Assembly (NCBI GenBank): GCA_019359235.1
Contig: JAHHHT010000038.1
Location: 1 to 64,000, forward strand
Length of the DNA: 64,000 nucleotides
Direction of reading: 5' to 3'
From: Oscillatoria princeps RMCB-10
GTDB taxonomy: Bacteria; Cyanobacteriota; Cyanobacteriia; Cyanobacteriales; Oscillatoriaceae
Part shown: positions 36,336 to 45,954 of the stretch, piece after piece
Numbering within the stretch: position 1 is the stretch's first letter
How the letters are laid out: each line of letters opens with the position of its first letter
The notes under the pieces: generated by a model
Told to the model about the DNA's origin: nothing
Database searches by the model: none
Seen by the model: only the letters and a program-made list of their open reading frames with translations
Made by a program: the position numbers and the translations under genes

Positions 36336-37682
36336 CTAACCGCAAATTTGTTGCAGGGTGGGGGTGAAGTTGGGGTAGGAGATAGCAGCTGCTTCAGCGC
36401 GGTTGATGGTGGTGGTGCCTGTGGCCATCAGACCGGCAATCGCCAGACTCATGGCCACGCGGTGGTCGTCCTGGCTGTCCACCTCGGTGCCGGTCAGATG
36501 AGCGCCGCCGGCAATCTCCAGCCCGTCGGGCAATTCCGTGACCCGAACACCCAGCCGGCTCAGCTGCGCCGCCATCACGGAGAGCCGGTCGCTCTCCTTG
36601 ACCCGCAACTCAGCCGCATCTCGAATCACCGTGGTGCCTTTGGCAAAGGCAGCCGCTACCGCTAGAATCGGAATTTCATCAATCAGTCGCGGTATAATAT
36701 CGCCGCCAATTTGGCAAGCCTCTAGGGGCCGATATCTCACCCGCAAGTCCGCCACCGGCTCACCGGCAACAACTCGCGGATTTTCCTGGGCAATGTCGGC
36801 ACCCATGAGATCCAAAGCGTCGAGAATGCCGGTGCGGGTGGGATTGACGCCGACATTTTCAATGATCAGCTCGGAATCAGGCACAATGGAAGCGGCAACC
36901 AGCCAGAAAGCCGCTGAGCTGATATCTCCCGGGACAACCACAGGCTGGCCCTGCAGCTGAGCCGGGCCGGTGACAGTGACGCTGTAGGTTTCCGGATCGG
37001 TGCTGATTTCGGCACCAAAAGCTTTGAGCATGCGCTCGCTGTGGTCGCGGGAGAGTGCCGGTTCAGTCACCGTCGTCTGGCCCTCTGCCAGCAGGCCGGC
37101 CAGCAAAATGCAGGATTTAACCTGGGCGGAAGCAATCGGCGAGCGGTAGTGAATCGGTCGCAGCTGCTGCCCAGCAATGGCCAGGGGTGCCAGAGAGTCG
37201 TTCTGGCGTCCCCAGATTTGGGCACCCATTTCTCGCAGGGGTTTGACAACCCGCGACATGGGGCGCGAGCGCAGTGAGGCGTCGCCGGTGACGCTAAAGA
37301 ATCGCCCCTTTTGGCCGGCGAGCAAACCCAGCATCAGCCGGATAGTCGTGCCAGAGTTGCCGGCGTTGAGGACATCAGCCGGTTCGCTCAGCTGCCCTCG
37401 CCCGACACCCCGCACCCGCACCAGTTCGGCGTTCAGTTCAGAAATCTCTGCGCCCAAAGCGCGAAAGCAGCTAGCCGTGCTGCGGGGATCTTCTCCCAAA
37501 AGAAGACCTTCAATCGCGGTTTCACCTGTGGCTATCGCGCCCAGCATCAACGCTCGGTGCGAGATGGACTTATCCCCTGGAACGCGAATCCTCCCAGAGA
37601 GGGATAAACCGTGAGCCGGTCTTTGGATGAGTAACTGCTGCTGAGAGTCCGTAATATTGGCGATCACGATCGGGGCGGACAT
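36336..37682 (-). CDS. aroA: 3-phosphoshikimate 1-carboxyvinyltransferase (EPSP synthase)
   Basis: The 448-residue protein covers the whole EPSP synthase family: the shikimate-binding start [29 protein letters not shown]-like motif ([20 protein letters not shown]), and [19 protein letters not shown] with the catalytic Glu, ending in the usual [13 protein letters not shown]. It joins shikimate-3-phosphate and phosphoenolpyruvate in aromatic amino acid synthesis. No other aro genes are adjacent. It is cytoplasmic and presumably essential. Confidence 0.98.
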   Translation of the reverse strand: MSAPIVIANITDSQQQLLIQRPAHGLSLSGRIRVPGDKSISHRALMLGAIATGETAIEGLLLGEDPRSTASCFRALGAEISELNAELVRVRGVGRGQLSEPADVLNAGNSGTTIRLMLGLLAGQKGRFFSVTGDASLRSRPMSRVVKPLREMGAQIWGRQNDSLAPLAIAGQQLRPIHYRSPIASAQVKSCILLAGLLAEGQTTVTEPALSRDHSERMLKAFGAEISTDPETYSVTVTGPAQLQGQPVVVPGDISSAAFWLVAASIVPDSELIIENVGVNPTRTGILDALDLMGADIAQENPRVVAGEPVADLRVRYRPLEACQIGGDIIPRLIDEIPILAVAAAFAKGTTVIRDAAELRVKESDRLSVMAAQLSRLGVRVTELPDGLEIAGGAHLTGTEVDSQDDHRVAMSLAIAGLMATGTTTINRAEAAAISYPNFTPTLQQICG

Positions 37683-37995
37683 TGGGATAAACTGATGAGG
37701 GATTGCGCTAGCTATCCTACCGTTTTCTCAGCCCAACTAGCGCTATCCAGTTGCTAGCTGTTAGATGTTATTTGTTTGTCCGCTGTCAGCTGTCAGCGGT
37801 CTGGCCCTGAGCGGGGTGTCAAGTGCTGCGTGGGGTGTGATGTTTGTTTTCCCACTGACCCGAGGCGGGACGCCCGGGGCTACTGACTGACCGCTGACCG
37901 TGACCGTAACCGATGTCCTCTTCACCGATGACCTTTTGACCGGGGACCTGTGACAGCGTGCCTGAAATCTCTTTCGTGGAAATTCCTCACATGTT
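37683..37995. other. Divergent intergenic region
   Basis: Upstream of aroA (minus) and of a hypothetical gene (plus). CTGTCAGCTGTCAGCGGT and GACCG-type short repeats are seen at 37785-37930. No gene or clear promoter is recognised. Confidence 0.35.
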
Positions 37996-38487
37996 ATGCT
38001 GACGCATCATCGCAAGCCCGTCTGCCTGTCACTGCTGTCCACAGACCTGCCGCTCTGGTCTGTCATTGAAACAGCCGCCACCGTGTATCAAAAAGACCAA
38101 GACCGGTTCCACATCCTCTTGACAGAACCGGCAATCTATGATATTGCAAGTCCCACCGGCATTCCAGAAGTGGCCACCTTGCCAGCCGGGAAAACCTCCC
38201 GCCTCCTGTGGCTGGAAATCTCACCTTACCGCGCGATCATGACCATGCAGGGCAACGGTCAGTTCAGCTACCGGCACCTCTGGGAGCGAGGCATGTATGG
38301 CATCAGCCGCTTTTGGCTCCAGGGCGACGCACTCGGCGCAAACAGCCAGATTCGTCTGCGCAACTACACCCGCAGCTTGACACTCACCGGCAAACCTTTA
38401 CCTGAGCATCTGCGTCTGGAATACGAGCTGTGGTCAGACAAAGTGCAGCTCGGTCGCTACATCTTAAATCTAGAGATCCACCAGTGA
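37996..38487 (+). CDS. Conserved hypothetical protein
   Basis: The 163-residue soluble protein starts at ATG 37996. Strands and Arg/Trp-rich segments (SRLLWLEISPYRAIMTMQG, YGISRFWLQGDALGANSQI) and LRLEYELWSDKVQLGRYIL suggest a compact beta-rich fold. I recognise no family or active site, although the gene looks like a conserved cyanobacterial protein. There is no signal peptide or membrane segment. Confidence 0.6.
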   Translation: MLTHHRKPVCLSLLSTDLPLWSVIETAATVYQKDQDRFHILLTEPAIYDIASPTGIPEVATLPAGKTSRLLWLEISPYRAIMTMQGNGQFSYRHLWERGMYGISRFWLQGDALGANSQIRLRNYTRSLTLTGKPLPEHLRLEYELWSDKVQLGRYILNLEIHQ

Positions 38488-38565
38488 GAGGGTGTCAGGT
38501 TGAATACCCGTAATATATCTGAGGGTGCAGTGCGCATTGGGAATTGGGCATTGCTCTCTCCTGCG

Positions 38566-38664
38566 AAGTATAGGCGTAGGTACGGCGAACGCCTTAGCCT
38601 CAAGGTCTCTGGGGACAGGCGAGACGCCTGTCCTACGTCCTAACCTAAGTGGCTACTGCTATAT
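38566..38664. mobile_element. Family D MITE-like element, truncated copy
   Basis: GGACAGGCGAGACGCCTGTCC followed by TACGTCCTAACCTAAGTG and the right end ACTGCTATATA match 4392-4449. The left end is not recognisable. Confidence 0.5.
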
Positions 38665-38685
38665 AACTTTGAGTGCGGGCGAAGG

Positions 38686-39156
38686 CTACATTTTGCTGCA
38701 GTAGCTGTTGATTTCAATCGCTAAAGCGTCTGCCTTTTTAGCGGCTGACTCAGCAACTTTCCCAGCGGCTTCCACTTCAGCTTTTGCCTTTCGCACTGTT
38801 TCCCCACCGGCAGGTGTGGGAGGAGCGGCGCTGGCGGTTTTCAGCGCCTGACCCGTGGTGCGGAATGCCTTGCTAAGCTCCTCATATATCTGAGTGAAAC
38901 GTTCCTGAAACCCTTTGAGTTTTTCGTCTTTTAACTCGACCTTTTCCAGTTCCTCAATCGTGCCGTCGAGTTCGCTAGCAAGCTTATTGGCAGCTGCCGC
39001 ATCATTGCTCTGAAAATTGGCGACCAAATTGTGCCCCTTGTTGATAGGGTCAATCAGTTTATTGCACTCAGCCACCTGGCTGTTGCCGCAGCCGGCAAGC
39101 AAGAAAGCAACAAAGGCGCTAACTGCAACTGTGGTAGATTTAGGAAGGAACTGCAT
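38686..39156 (-). CDS. Secreted lipoprotein with helical domain
   Basis: The ATG at 39156 is preceded by AGGAG (about 10 bases) and yields a classic lipoprotein signal: Lys at 6, a hydrophobic core (VAVSAFVAFLLAGC) and the lipobox Cys23. The mature part of about 130 residues is helical, with likely coiled-coil stretches (TVRKAKAEVEAAGKVAESAA) and a CSK end. It would be anchored in the cytoplasmic or outer membrane. I recognise no specific family. It lies 200 bp downstream of the iron-uptake porin gene on the same strand. Confidence 0.75.
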   Translation of the reverse strand: MQFLPKSTTVAVSAFVAFLLAGCGNSQVAECNKLIDPINKGHNLVANFQSNDAAAANKLASELDGTIEELEKVELKDEKLKGFQERFTQIYEELSKAFRTTGQALKTASAAPPTPAGGETVRKAKAEVEAAGKVAESAAKKADALAIEINSYCSKM

Positions 39157-39353
39157 CAATGCGCTCCTGGGGAATCTGTGAATCATTCCTATTTGGATTT
39201 TTTTATTAACCGCCATAGACGCGCCAGCTGCTTCCCGTAGTGCAGAGCGCCAAGAGCGCCAAGGAAAGAGAAGAGAGAGGGTTCTCACAAATCATTTAGG
39301 GTGAGTTCTTTCGGGGAGGGAACGCACCCTACTTTTGGGTTTGTTCGCCCCAC

Positions 39354-41120
39354 TCAGAAAGTAAAGGTCGTGCGCACTGTACCAATCACAACATCATCGT
39401 TATTGCTGTTGTGATCCGGTGCCGTAATCCAGATGATACCGGGGGTGATGGCAATGTGATCCGTCACCTGATACTGGTAGAAAGCTTCCGCGTGCACAGA
39501 TGTGTCCCTGTCTTCCCCAAATACATCAGGGAGTCCAGGCACCGCCGCACTGACGCTGGAATTGCGAACCTTGGGCTCTATGCCAACAATGATACCCCCC
39601 AGGTTGCCTTTTTTGCCCAAATCGGGGAACGCCAAGGTCACAGCCCCGTTCCAGATGTCCATAGATCCCCGGTCAATTTGCCCGCCCAGTGTGGACAGGA
39701 CGCTGGTCTTGGTGTAGCCGGCCCAACCCCCCAGGACAAACCGCTTGCTGAACTGCCAAGATGCCTGCACCCCGAACGAGTTGCTGGAAACAGGCATTTC
39801 CAAACCGGCGTCGTTATTGAGAATCGAACGGAGATTGGCCCGCCGGCTGCCGGTGAGCGTTTCTGTGTTGTAGGAGTTGACGTAGGTCAGTCCCAGGGTG
39901 AAGCGTTCGCTGGGCTTGAAGGTTATCTGGGCCATTGCGCCGTAGGGCCCGTTGAAGATGCCGCTGCCTGCTGCCGGACTGGCCGCATTTGTGGCTAAAT
40001 AGCCCAAGCTGACTTCCAGCCGGTCGCTAAACTCGTGTCTCAGACCGAGACCGGCACCGCCGAGGAGGTAGTAAACTGGGTTGCGAGTCCCAAAGTTGGA
40101 AACGGCACCGCTGCCGCCGTCACCGTCAATGTAAGGGTTGACGGTATTGGTAAAGTCATCCGCCGCACCGGCATTGGCTTCCACGATCGCGGTTGTCTTT
40201 TTGCCGAGGGGGAAGCTGTACAGGAGCGCATCTACGCCGAACTGATTGCTTCCTGTGCCGAAAGCACCGGCACTGTATCGCAATTCGCCCTCGGGTGAGG
40301 GGTTGGAATTGGGGTAAAATCCATCCATGCCCACCACTTGCAGTCGGGTTCTCAGCAAGTCCTCGCCGGTGAAGCTGGTGTCAAAGTTAAGCCGAGTCCG
40401 GTGTCCGACAAAAGGCACACTGCTGGAACCCTCACCAATGCCGTCTGCAGCGGCAAAGATCACTTCACCATTTAGCTTGGTGGTGGTGGAAAATTGATTG
40501 GCTTCCAGTTCGGTGGTGCGAGCTTCCAGGACATCGACGCGACCGCGCAGTGCCGCCAGTTCGGCCTGAAATTCTTCTGTCAGCCGCTGCACTGCTGCTA
40601 AGTCTTGTTTGGAGACCAGGTTGGAAGTGTCGGTGCTTCCAATCAGCTGAACGATTCTTTCCAGACAGGCGTTTAAACCGGCAGCGAATTCATAGCGGGT
40701 CATGGCCCGATTGCCCCTGAATGTCCCGTCCGGGTAGCCTGCGATACAGCCATAGCGCTCGACTAGGTTCTGCAAGGCTTGGAAGGCCCAGTCTGTGGGT
40801 TGAACGTCCGACAGCTGGGATACGGAGGTGACTTGGCTCATCCCAACGCCGGTGGCGGTTTCATTTTCTGAATCGCTGGGTTGTGCCGGCACTTGAGCCA
40901 CGATGTCCGTCGAGCCGGCGGGTGCCGGTGTGACTGCAGCGAAGGCACCCGATGCGACACTCTGTTGTGAATCGCTCGGCTGTGCCGGCACCTGAGCCAA
41001 GCTGTCAGTGTTGGCGGCGGGGGAGGGTGTGACACCGGCTTGCGCACCTGATGCGACAGCTAGCGTCGCCGCTAGCGCAGCAAGGCTGACGCCGGAGCAT
41101 TTCCACTTAATTTTTGCCAT
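39354..41120 (-). CDS. Iron-uptake porin (SLH domain plus OprB-like barrel)
   Basis: The 588-residue outer-membrane protein has a signal peptide (LAALAATLAVASGAQA), a Pro/Ala/Asp-rich linker containing a tandem duplication (AQVPAQPSDS occurs twice, about 37 residues apart), an SLH domain (DWAFQALQNLVERYGCIAGY, DGTFRGNRAMTRYEFAAGL), a short coiled coil (LAALRGRVDVLEARTTELEA) and a C-terminal beta-barrel ending in VRTTFTF. This is the arrangement of cyanobacterial SLH porins described as iron-uptake porins. The SLH domain anchors to peptidoglycan or its attached polysaccharide. The linker duplication appears specific to this copy. Confidence 0.93.
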   Translation of the reverse strand: MAKIKWKCSGVSLAALAATLAVASGAQAGVTPSPAANTDSLAQVPAQPSDSQQSVASGAFAAVTPAPAGSTDIVAQVPAQPSDSENETATGVGMSQVTSVSQLSDVQPTDWAFQALQNLVERYGCIAGYPDGTFRGNRAMTRYEFAAGLNACLERIVQLIGSTDTSNLVSKQDLAAVQRLTEEFQAELAALRGRVDVLEARTTELEANQFSTTTKLNGEVIFAAADGIGEGSSSVPFVGHRTRLNFDTSFTGEDLLRTRLQVVGMDGFYPNSNPSPEGELRYSAGAFGTGSNQFGVDALLYSFPLGKKTTAIVEANAGAADDFTNTVNPYIDGDGGSGAVSNFGTRNPVYYLLGGAGLGLRHEFSDRLEVSLGYLATNAASPAAGSGIFNGPYGAMAQITFKPSERFTLGLTYVNSYNTETLTGSRRANLRSILNNDAGLEMPVSSNSFGVQASWQFSKRFVLGGWAGYTKTSVLSTLGGQIDRGSMDIWNGAVTLAFPDLGKKGNLGGIIVGIEPKVRNSSVSAAVPGLPDVFGEDRDTSVHAEAFYQYQVTDHIAITPGIIWITAPDHNSNNDDVVIGTVRTTFTF

Positions 41121-41506
41121 TTTTACCTTTTCTCCTCACACCGATGAAGTTGCCAACAGTTCCCATCCCCAAACCCTGCCGGCAGCTGTCACTCTGGCTC
41201 ATCCCGCCTTCTGAGGGCTGTTTGGGGACGATGGCCAATTACCTCACAAGTTGAATCATTATAAAGATAAGGCTCGCAAATGTCAACTATCTGGCAAAAA
41301 AAGTTTAATCGGGGGGGTGCTGGGGGTTGCCAATGGCTGCGGGCGGGGCGAGCCGGTCTGCCTGGAGAGCAGAACACTTTAAAATTAGAGGGATAATGTT
41401 TGTGTTTTGTGGCGTTTGGCTTTTGTCCGCCGGCCCCAAGTGCCGGCGGAGCGGTGATGGCGCTTCCCGCAGTGCTGGCACAGACAGCGGTGAAAAGGAA
41501 TTGAGA

Positions 41507-42274
41507 ATGGGTAAGAGCAGCTTTGACGGAAATAGCCTCTGGGGATATGTACCTATCGTCATGCCTGTGGCCCTGGGCATGGTGGCGCTCGTCGGTGTCA
41601 GTCGCATTGCTGCGCCTCTGGCTGTGGTGCTCGGTTTGGCGTGGGGGTGGAAGCGCTATCAGCAGCAGAAGAAAAAACAGGCTCACCTGAACACTATCTT
41701 TTATCGGCTAATCCAGGACACTCGCGGGCGGATTACGGCGCTGGACTTTGCCATCAAAGCGAATCTCTCTGGAGAGGAAGCCCGACAGTATTTGGAGGAG
41801 CGGGCTGTAGAATTCTCGGCCCTGTTTGAAGTGTCTGAGAAAGGGGGAGTGATGTATTGCTTTGAAACAACTCCTTCTGGGGAACTGCGGGAACCAGCCA
41901 AACAGCTCGAAAGCAAGCCGGCTGCAATCGAAGTGGCGTCTGGGGAGAGCGCGAGTGGCGCTGAAGGGCTTTGGCCGGCTGTCCGCCCGCAAGCGGCACT
42001 CCCGGGTGAGTGGCCTAGTGTTGAGGCGGAGAAAGAAACTGCGCCAAAAGAGCCGGTGGCCAATCCGTTCTGTTTGCCATCGCCCCTCAACCAAGCCGAA
42101 CTGGCTCGACGGTTCAAGGTGCACGCCAACACAGTCAGCAAGCGCAAAACCGGGCCGGAATTTCCCGAATGGAGTCGCAGCAAAGATCCGGCGGGAATCG
42201 CCTGGGAATACAACCCCGCCACCAAGATGTTTTCTCCTCTCGCTACGGGAAGCGGCAAGAGCGAGGCGGAGTAG
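41507..42274 (+). CDS. Membrane-anchored protein with C-terminal HTH-like domain
   Basis: The ATG at 41507 (MGKSSFDGNSLWGY), with AAAAGGA upstream, gives 255 residues. Two membrane helices (VPIVMPVALGMVALVGVSRI and a second to about residue 45) precede a winged-helix-like segment (GRITALDFAIKANLSGEEAR) and a Pro/Glu-rich linker. The C-terminal part (LNQAELARRFKVHANTVSKR then FPEWSRSKDPAGIAWEY) is a DNA-binding-like helix-turn-helix found in other cyanobacterial proteins. A membrane-bound regulator is plausible. The target is unknown; it lies 860 bp upstream of the exopolysaccharide locus. Confidence 0.7.
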   Translation: MGKSSFDGNSLWGYVPIVMPVALGMVALVGVSRIAAPLAVVLGLAWGWKRYQQQKKKQAHLNTIFYRLIQDTRGRITALDFAIKANLSGEEARQYLEERAVEFSALFEVSEKGGVMYCFETTPSGELREPAKQLESKPAAIEVASGESASGAEGLWPAVRPQAALPGEWPSVEAEKETAPKEPVANPFCLPSPLNQAELARRFKVHANTVSKRKTGPEFPEWSRSKDPAGIAWEYNPATKMFSPLATGSGKSEAE

Positions 42275-43134
42275 CAGAGTGGCTTTCGCCGCTGGACTCA
42301 ACCGGCAGCTCCCTTGCCGTGAGATTGCCGCCGGTGCCATCCCCAATCAGGGCTTTCAGATCAAAACTGGGACTGAAGCCGCTGGCAAGCTTGAGTGCCG
42401 GCAGACCTTCAAATTCAGAAAATCTGTAAAGAACAGAGAAACCGAAGATTTCGTGCTATACTTGCTTATTGAACAAAAACTATATTTGAGTGGGCGTTCA
42501 GGACTTTTGTCAGTGAAGGGTGCTTGGGAACCGTCTTGTGAAGGACTTGTGTGCGGGACGCCGTGGGGCTATCCGTGGCCCCGATCGAGGGTTGAGATGC
42601 CATCTCGTCTGGAGGCTTTGGAGAGGAGTGTTCTGGGAGTTGGCCCTTTGCTCTCGTTAGGTCAACCGGCAGGGGATATTAAAATACAGCCTGAGCTTCT
42701 GTTTGTCAAGCCCTTTGCTTTAATTTTTCCCAAATACGGTTAGGAAAAGTGGCTCTCTTGAGGGAGCGCAGAGCGATTAGACTGGAATGAGTGAGAGGGA
42801 GTTCCCGCAACCAGCCGCGAATCAGGGCGAGTTAAAATTAGTTTCTTAAAAGAGAGGGGGTTGGGATCATTTTAATTTCTTATAAGTGCGAGCCGGTACA
42901 GATGTTCACGGTGAGAGGAGAAAAGTATGGCCCTGTACTGCTCTACAATCACAAACCAGTCGGCCACGTCAATCAGAAAGAGACTGGTATTGGGGGGTGG
43001 GCGGTGTGGGAAAGCTCCTGCGACAGCGGACGGTTCGACGCAGGTGAAAATGGTCATTCCCGTTACCTCACAGCAAAATAGAACTCTTAGAGATTGCTGA
43101 ACTGTGCCTTTCGCCTCCCACTGAAGGTCTTGTA
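42275..43134. other. Long region upstream of the exopolysaccharide locus
   Basis: No convincing gene is seen on either strand. It presumably holds the promoter and leader of the following locus; TTGTCA followed by an AT-rich stretch at 42704-42730 is a weak candidate. Confidence 0.35.
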
Positions 43135-44556
43135 ATGACGAAGAGCGTAGAAAAATCCAATTGGCTGGACTCTGTAGAAGAACCTGGGACAGTAAAAGTG
43201 AAGACCGGGCGCTGGAGCTGGGTGCGCTATACAGTGGCGGGGTGGGGAACAAACGCCCTCATCTGGGGTTTGGTGGTAACGTATTTGAAAGTAGCCCCTC
43301 CCAGTTACATCTGTGAGTGGTCTTTGATTTTGCCGGAAACCGGGGTAAAATCTAACGTTTCCATCAATAACATCGGGCAGGCATCTTCCTCGACCGATTC
43401 TCCCTACTCCAGTTTATCTCTCGATCCGAGAGCCAATTACCAGGCGATCTTAGAAAGCGATCCCGTCCTGGAAGCGGCGGCTGAAAAACTGGGGATAAAA
43501 GTTAAAGAGCTGGGCGAGCCGAAAATCAAGCTTGTACCTCAAACTGCGGTGATGAATATTAGCGTGAGCGGAAAGAGTGCTGAAGGCGCAACAAAGAAAT
43601 CGCTGGCGCTCTACGAAGCCTTGCAAGAGCGACTCGCCGAGCTGAGGGCTGAGGAAGCGAAGCAGCGACAGCAGGGAGTTCGAGAAACGATCGAAACAGC
43701 CAGGGATAAGCTACAAAAGACGCAGCAGGAGCTGCTGGCTTATCAAGCCCGCACCGGCTTAGCATCTGTAGATCAGTTTAGAGAAATATCGCTCAACATC
43801 GAGCAATTGCGGAAACAGCAAATTGAGGTGCAGGCGGAGCAAGAGCAATTAAATCGCAAGCTGGCTCAGATGTCAGCCAGTCTGGGGCTGACACCGCAGG
43901 AAGCTGCGGATGCCCTTGTCCTGCAAGGTGATACGATATTTCAGCAATATCTGAAAAACTATGCTGAATCCAGTGGCGTCCTGAAAGCGTACCTGTCGAA
44001 ATGGTCGCCAACCCACCCCGGGGTAGTTGAGGAGCAAGCCAAACAGCAAGCGGCTCGTCAGGCATTAATGCAGCGCGTTGTAATGTTAGTGGGGCGAGAG
44101 CTTTCCGAGCAACAGCTGCAGCCTTTAATGCTCAGCGATGCCGGAAATAAACGCGCTGACTTGTTTCAAGAGCTGATTTCCGTGCAGGCGCAGCTAGAAG
44201 GTATGGCAGGTCAAGGGGAGGAGCTGGGGCGGAGGATTGCGCAGCTAGAAAGCAAGCAGCCTCAAAAAATAGAGGAAGTGGCGAAGTTAGAGGATTTGCA
44301 GAGCCAGCTGCAAGCCGCAGAAACCGTTTTCCGCTCTACAATGGCTCAGCAAGATGTCGGGAAATCCGACATTTACGCGGCGTATCCGCTGGTGCAGCTG
44401 CTCAAGAAACCCGTACCGCCGGAGAAACCGAATAATCTCAAGAAGCTACTGCTCTTAGCGGGGGCGTCTTTAGGAACACTGTTTGTAACAGCGGGGCTGA
44501 TTTTGTTGTGGATGCGCGAGCGACGATATCACCAAGAAATTTCCCAGAAAAACTGA
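43135..44556 (+). CDS. Wzz/GumC-type polysaccharide chain-length regulator
   Basis: The 473-residue protein has a membrane helix near residues 32-52, a Wzz-type extracytoplasmic domain, long coiled coils (RETIETARDKLQKTQQELLA and LNIEQLRKQQIEVQAEQEQL), the Pro-rich PVPPEKPNNLKKL motif just before a second membrane helix (LLLLAGASLGTLFVTAGLIL), and a short cytoplasmic tail. There is no fused tyrosine kinase domain. Such proteins set chain length during Wzx/Wzy-dependent export. It is the first gene of the locus, and the next gene starts 49 bases before its end, indicating coupled translation. Confidence 0.87.
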   Translation: MTKSVEKSNWLDSVEEPGTVKVKTGRWSWVRYTVAGWGTNALIWGLVVTYLKVAPPSYICEWSLILPETGVKSNVSINNIGQASSSTDSPYSSLSLDPRANYQAILESDPVLEAAAEKLGIKVKELGEPKIKLVPQTAVMNISVSGKSAEGATKKSLALYEALQERLAELRAEEAKQRQQGVRETIETARDKLQKTQQELLAYQARTGLASVDQFREISLNIEQLRKQQIEVQAEQEQLNRKLAQMSASLGLTPQEAADALVLQGDTIFQQYLKNYAESSGVLKAYLSKWSPTHPGVVEEQAKQQAARQALMQRVVMLVGRELSEQQLQPLMLSDAGNKRADLFQELISVQAQLEGMAGQGEELGRRIAQLESKQPQKIEEVAKLEDLQSQLQAAETVFRSTMAQQDVGKSDIYAAYPLVQLLKKPVPPEKPNNLKKLLLLAGASLGTLFVTAGLILLWMRERRYHQEISQKN

Positions 44557-45788
44557 TATGGTACTCTCTTGTAGGCACCTACGGGTTCTACGCCATCGGG
44601 GGGCTGTATGTAGTCGCTCCTGTCATAGCTTGGATTTTGCTGTTTTACCTGGGCAAAAAGCTGTGGGAGCAAACCGACCGAACCCCGGAGTCGGAGCGGA
44701 TCTCGATTCCTTTGGGAGTGTGGGTGTGGGTGATTGCCATGCTGGTGATGGAACTGGCTTTGGTGATGGGGCACATCGATTACAACTTAGGCTTGCCGGC
44801 GACTATCAAATCCTCGATTGGCTGGGCGAAAGGCTGGGCGCTGATGGCGATATTTCCCCTGATTGGTTGCTTGCCAATTCGACCCCAACTGCTCTATCGC
44901 GCCGCCTGTACCGTCTGCTACCACACCTTGCTGCTCGCGCCCATCTTTATCCTCGCCCAGAAGCTGCACCTGCCCGAAACACTTTACGTTTCGCCGCTCA
45001 GGCTTGTGGGCGGACCGGGAGACGAGTTTTTTTCCTTTAATCTTTATGAGCTCGAGCCGGGAACCAGCACGCCCCGCTGGCGGCTGTTCACGCCTTGGGC
45101 ACCGGCAGTGGGATTTGTGGCCAACATTTATTTTTTCTTTGCGCTGCAGGAAAAGGAGAAAAAATGGCGCTGGTGCGGGATTGCCGGCAGCATTCTCATG
45201 TGCTTGATGTCGAAATCGAGGCTGGCTCTGCTGTGCTTGCCGGTGGTGGCCTGCGTGACGTCCTTATTAAGCAATTTAACCCAGCCAGTCCTGCTCATCC
45301 TCATGGGGTTGGGCTCGACTTTTGCCGGGTTTGTGGCGACCGCGATTCTGGACGGGATCTCAGTGTTCTGGGACAAATTCAAAAGCGCTCGCGCCGCTTC
45401 GTCGCGGGTGCGCGGTGAGCTGGGGAAAATCGCCGTATCCCGGTGGGAGAGCGAAGCGCCTATCTGGGGGCACGGCGTTGTCGAAAAGGGGCCGCACTTA
45501 GTCGAATTCATGCCAATTGGCTCTCACCACAGCTGGTATGGCTTGCTGTTCGTGAAAGGAATCGTCGGGCTGCTGGCCCTGGCCGTGCCGATGCTGTGGA
45601 GTTTTATTGACTTGTTAGTCAAGGCGCAGAAAAGTGCCGTGGCTCGGGTGGGGTTAAGTATGGTGCTGATTCTATTTCTGTACACGTTCGGGGAAAACTT
45701 AGAGATACTAGCCTATCTGTTTTGGCCGGCTCTGGTGATAATGGGTATGGCTTTTAAAGAAAAAGTACCGTTTCAGATTCAATCGTGA
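44508..45788 (+). CDS. O-antigen polymerase/ligase-like membrane protein
   Basis: The GTG at 44508 lies inside the end of the previous gene; a later start is possible. The 426-residue product has about 10-11 membrane helices and a large periplasmic loop between helices near residues 150-195 (GPGDEFFSFNLYELEPGTST). The loop with APIWGHGVVEKGPHLVEF and IGSHHSWYGLLFVKGIVGLL, with its His pair, is typical of Wzy/WaaL-type proteins. It would polymerise or ligate repeat units on the periplasmic face. Confidence 0.78.
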   Translation: MDARATISPRNFPEKLIWYSLVGTYGFYAIGGLYVVAPVIAWILLFYLGKKLWEQTDRTPESERISIPLGVWVWVIAMLVMELALVMGHIDYNLGLPATIKSSIGWAKGWALMAIFPLIGCLPIRPQLLYRAACTVCYHTLLLAPIFILAQKLHLPETLYVSPLRLVGGPGDEFFSFNLYELEPGTSTPRWRLFTPWAPAVGFVANIYFFFALQEKEKKWRWCGIAGSILMCLMSKSRLALLCLPVVACVTSLLSNLTQPVLLILMGLGSTFAGFVATAILDGISVFWDKFKSARAASSRVRGELGKIAVSRWESEAPIWGHGVVEKGPHLVEFMPIGSHHSWYGLLFVKGIVGLLALAVPMLWSFIDLLVKAQKSAVARVGLSMVLILFLYTFGENLEILAYLFWPALVIMGMAFKEKVPFQIQS

Positions 45789-45954
45789 AGTTTGGGAAAA
45801 TGCTGAATTCCGCTGCTACTGGTATACTGGAATTTTTGCGGCGGACTTGGCGGCACCGGCACCCAAAGCGCCTTGACTTTGACTGCTGGCTCTGCAGAGG
45901 CCATTTTCCTAATTCCCTTAGCTTGATGTTTTAAAAACGGAGAAAAGGACAGCT

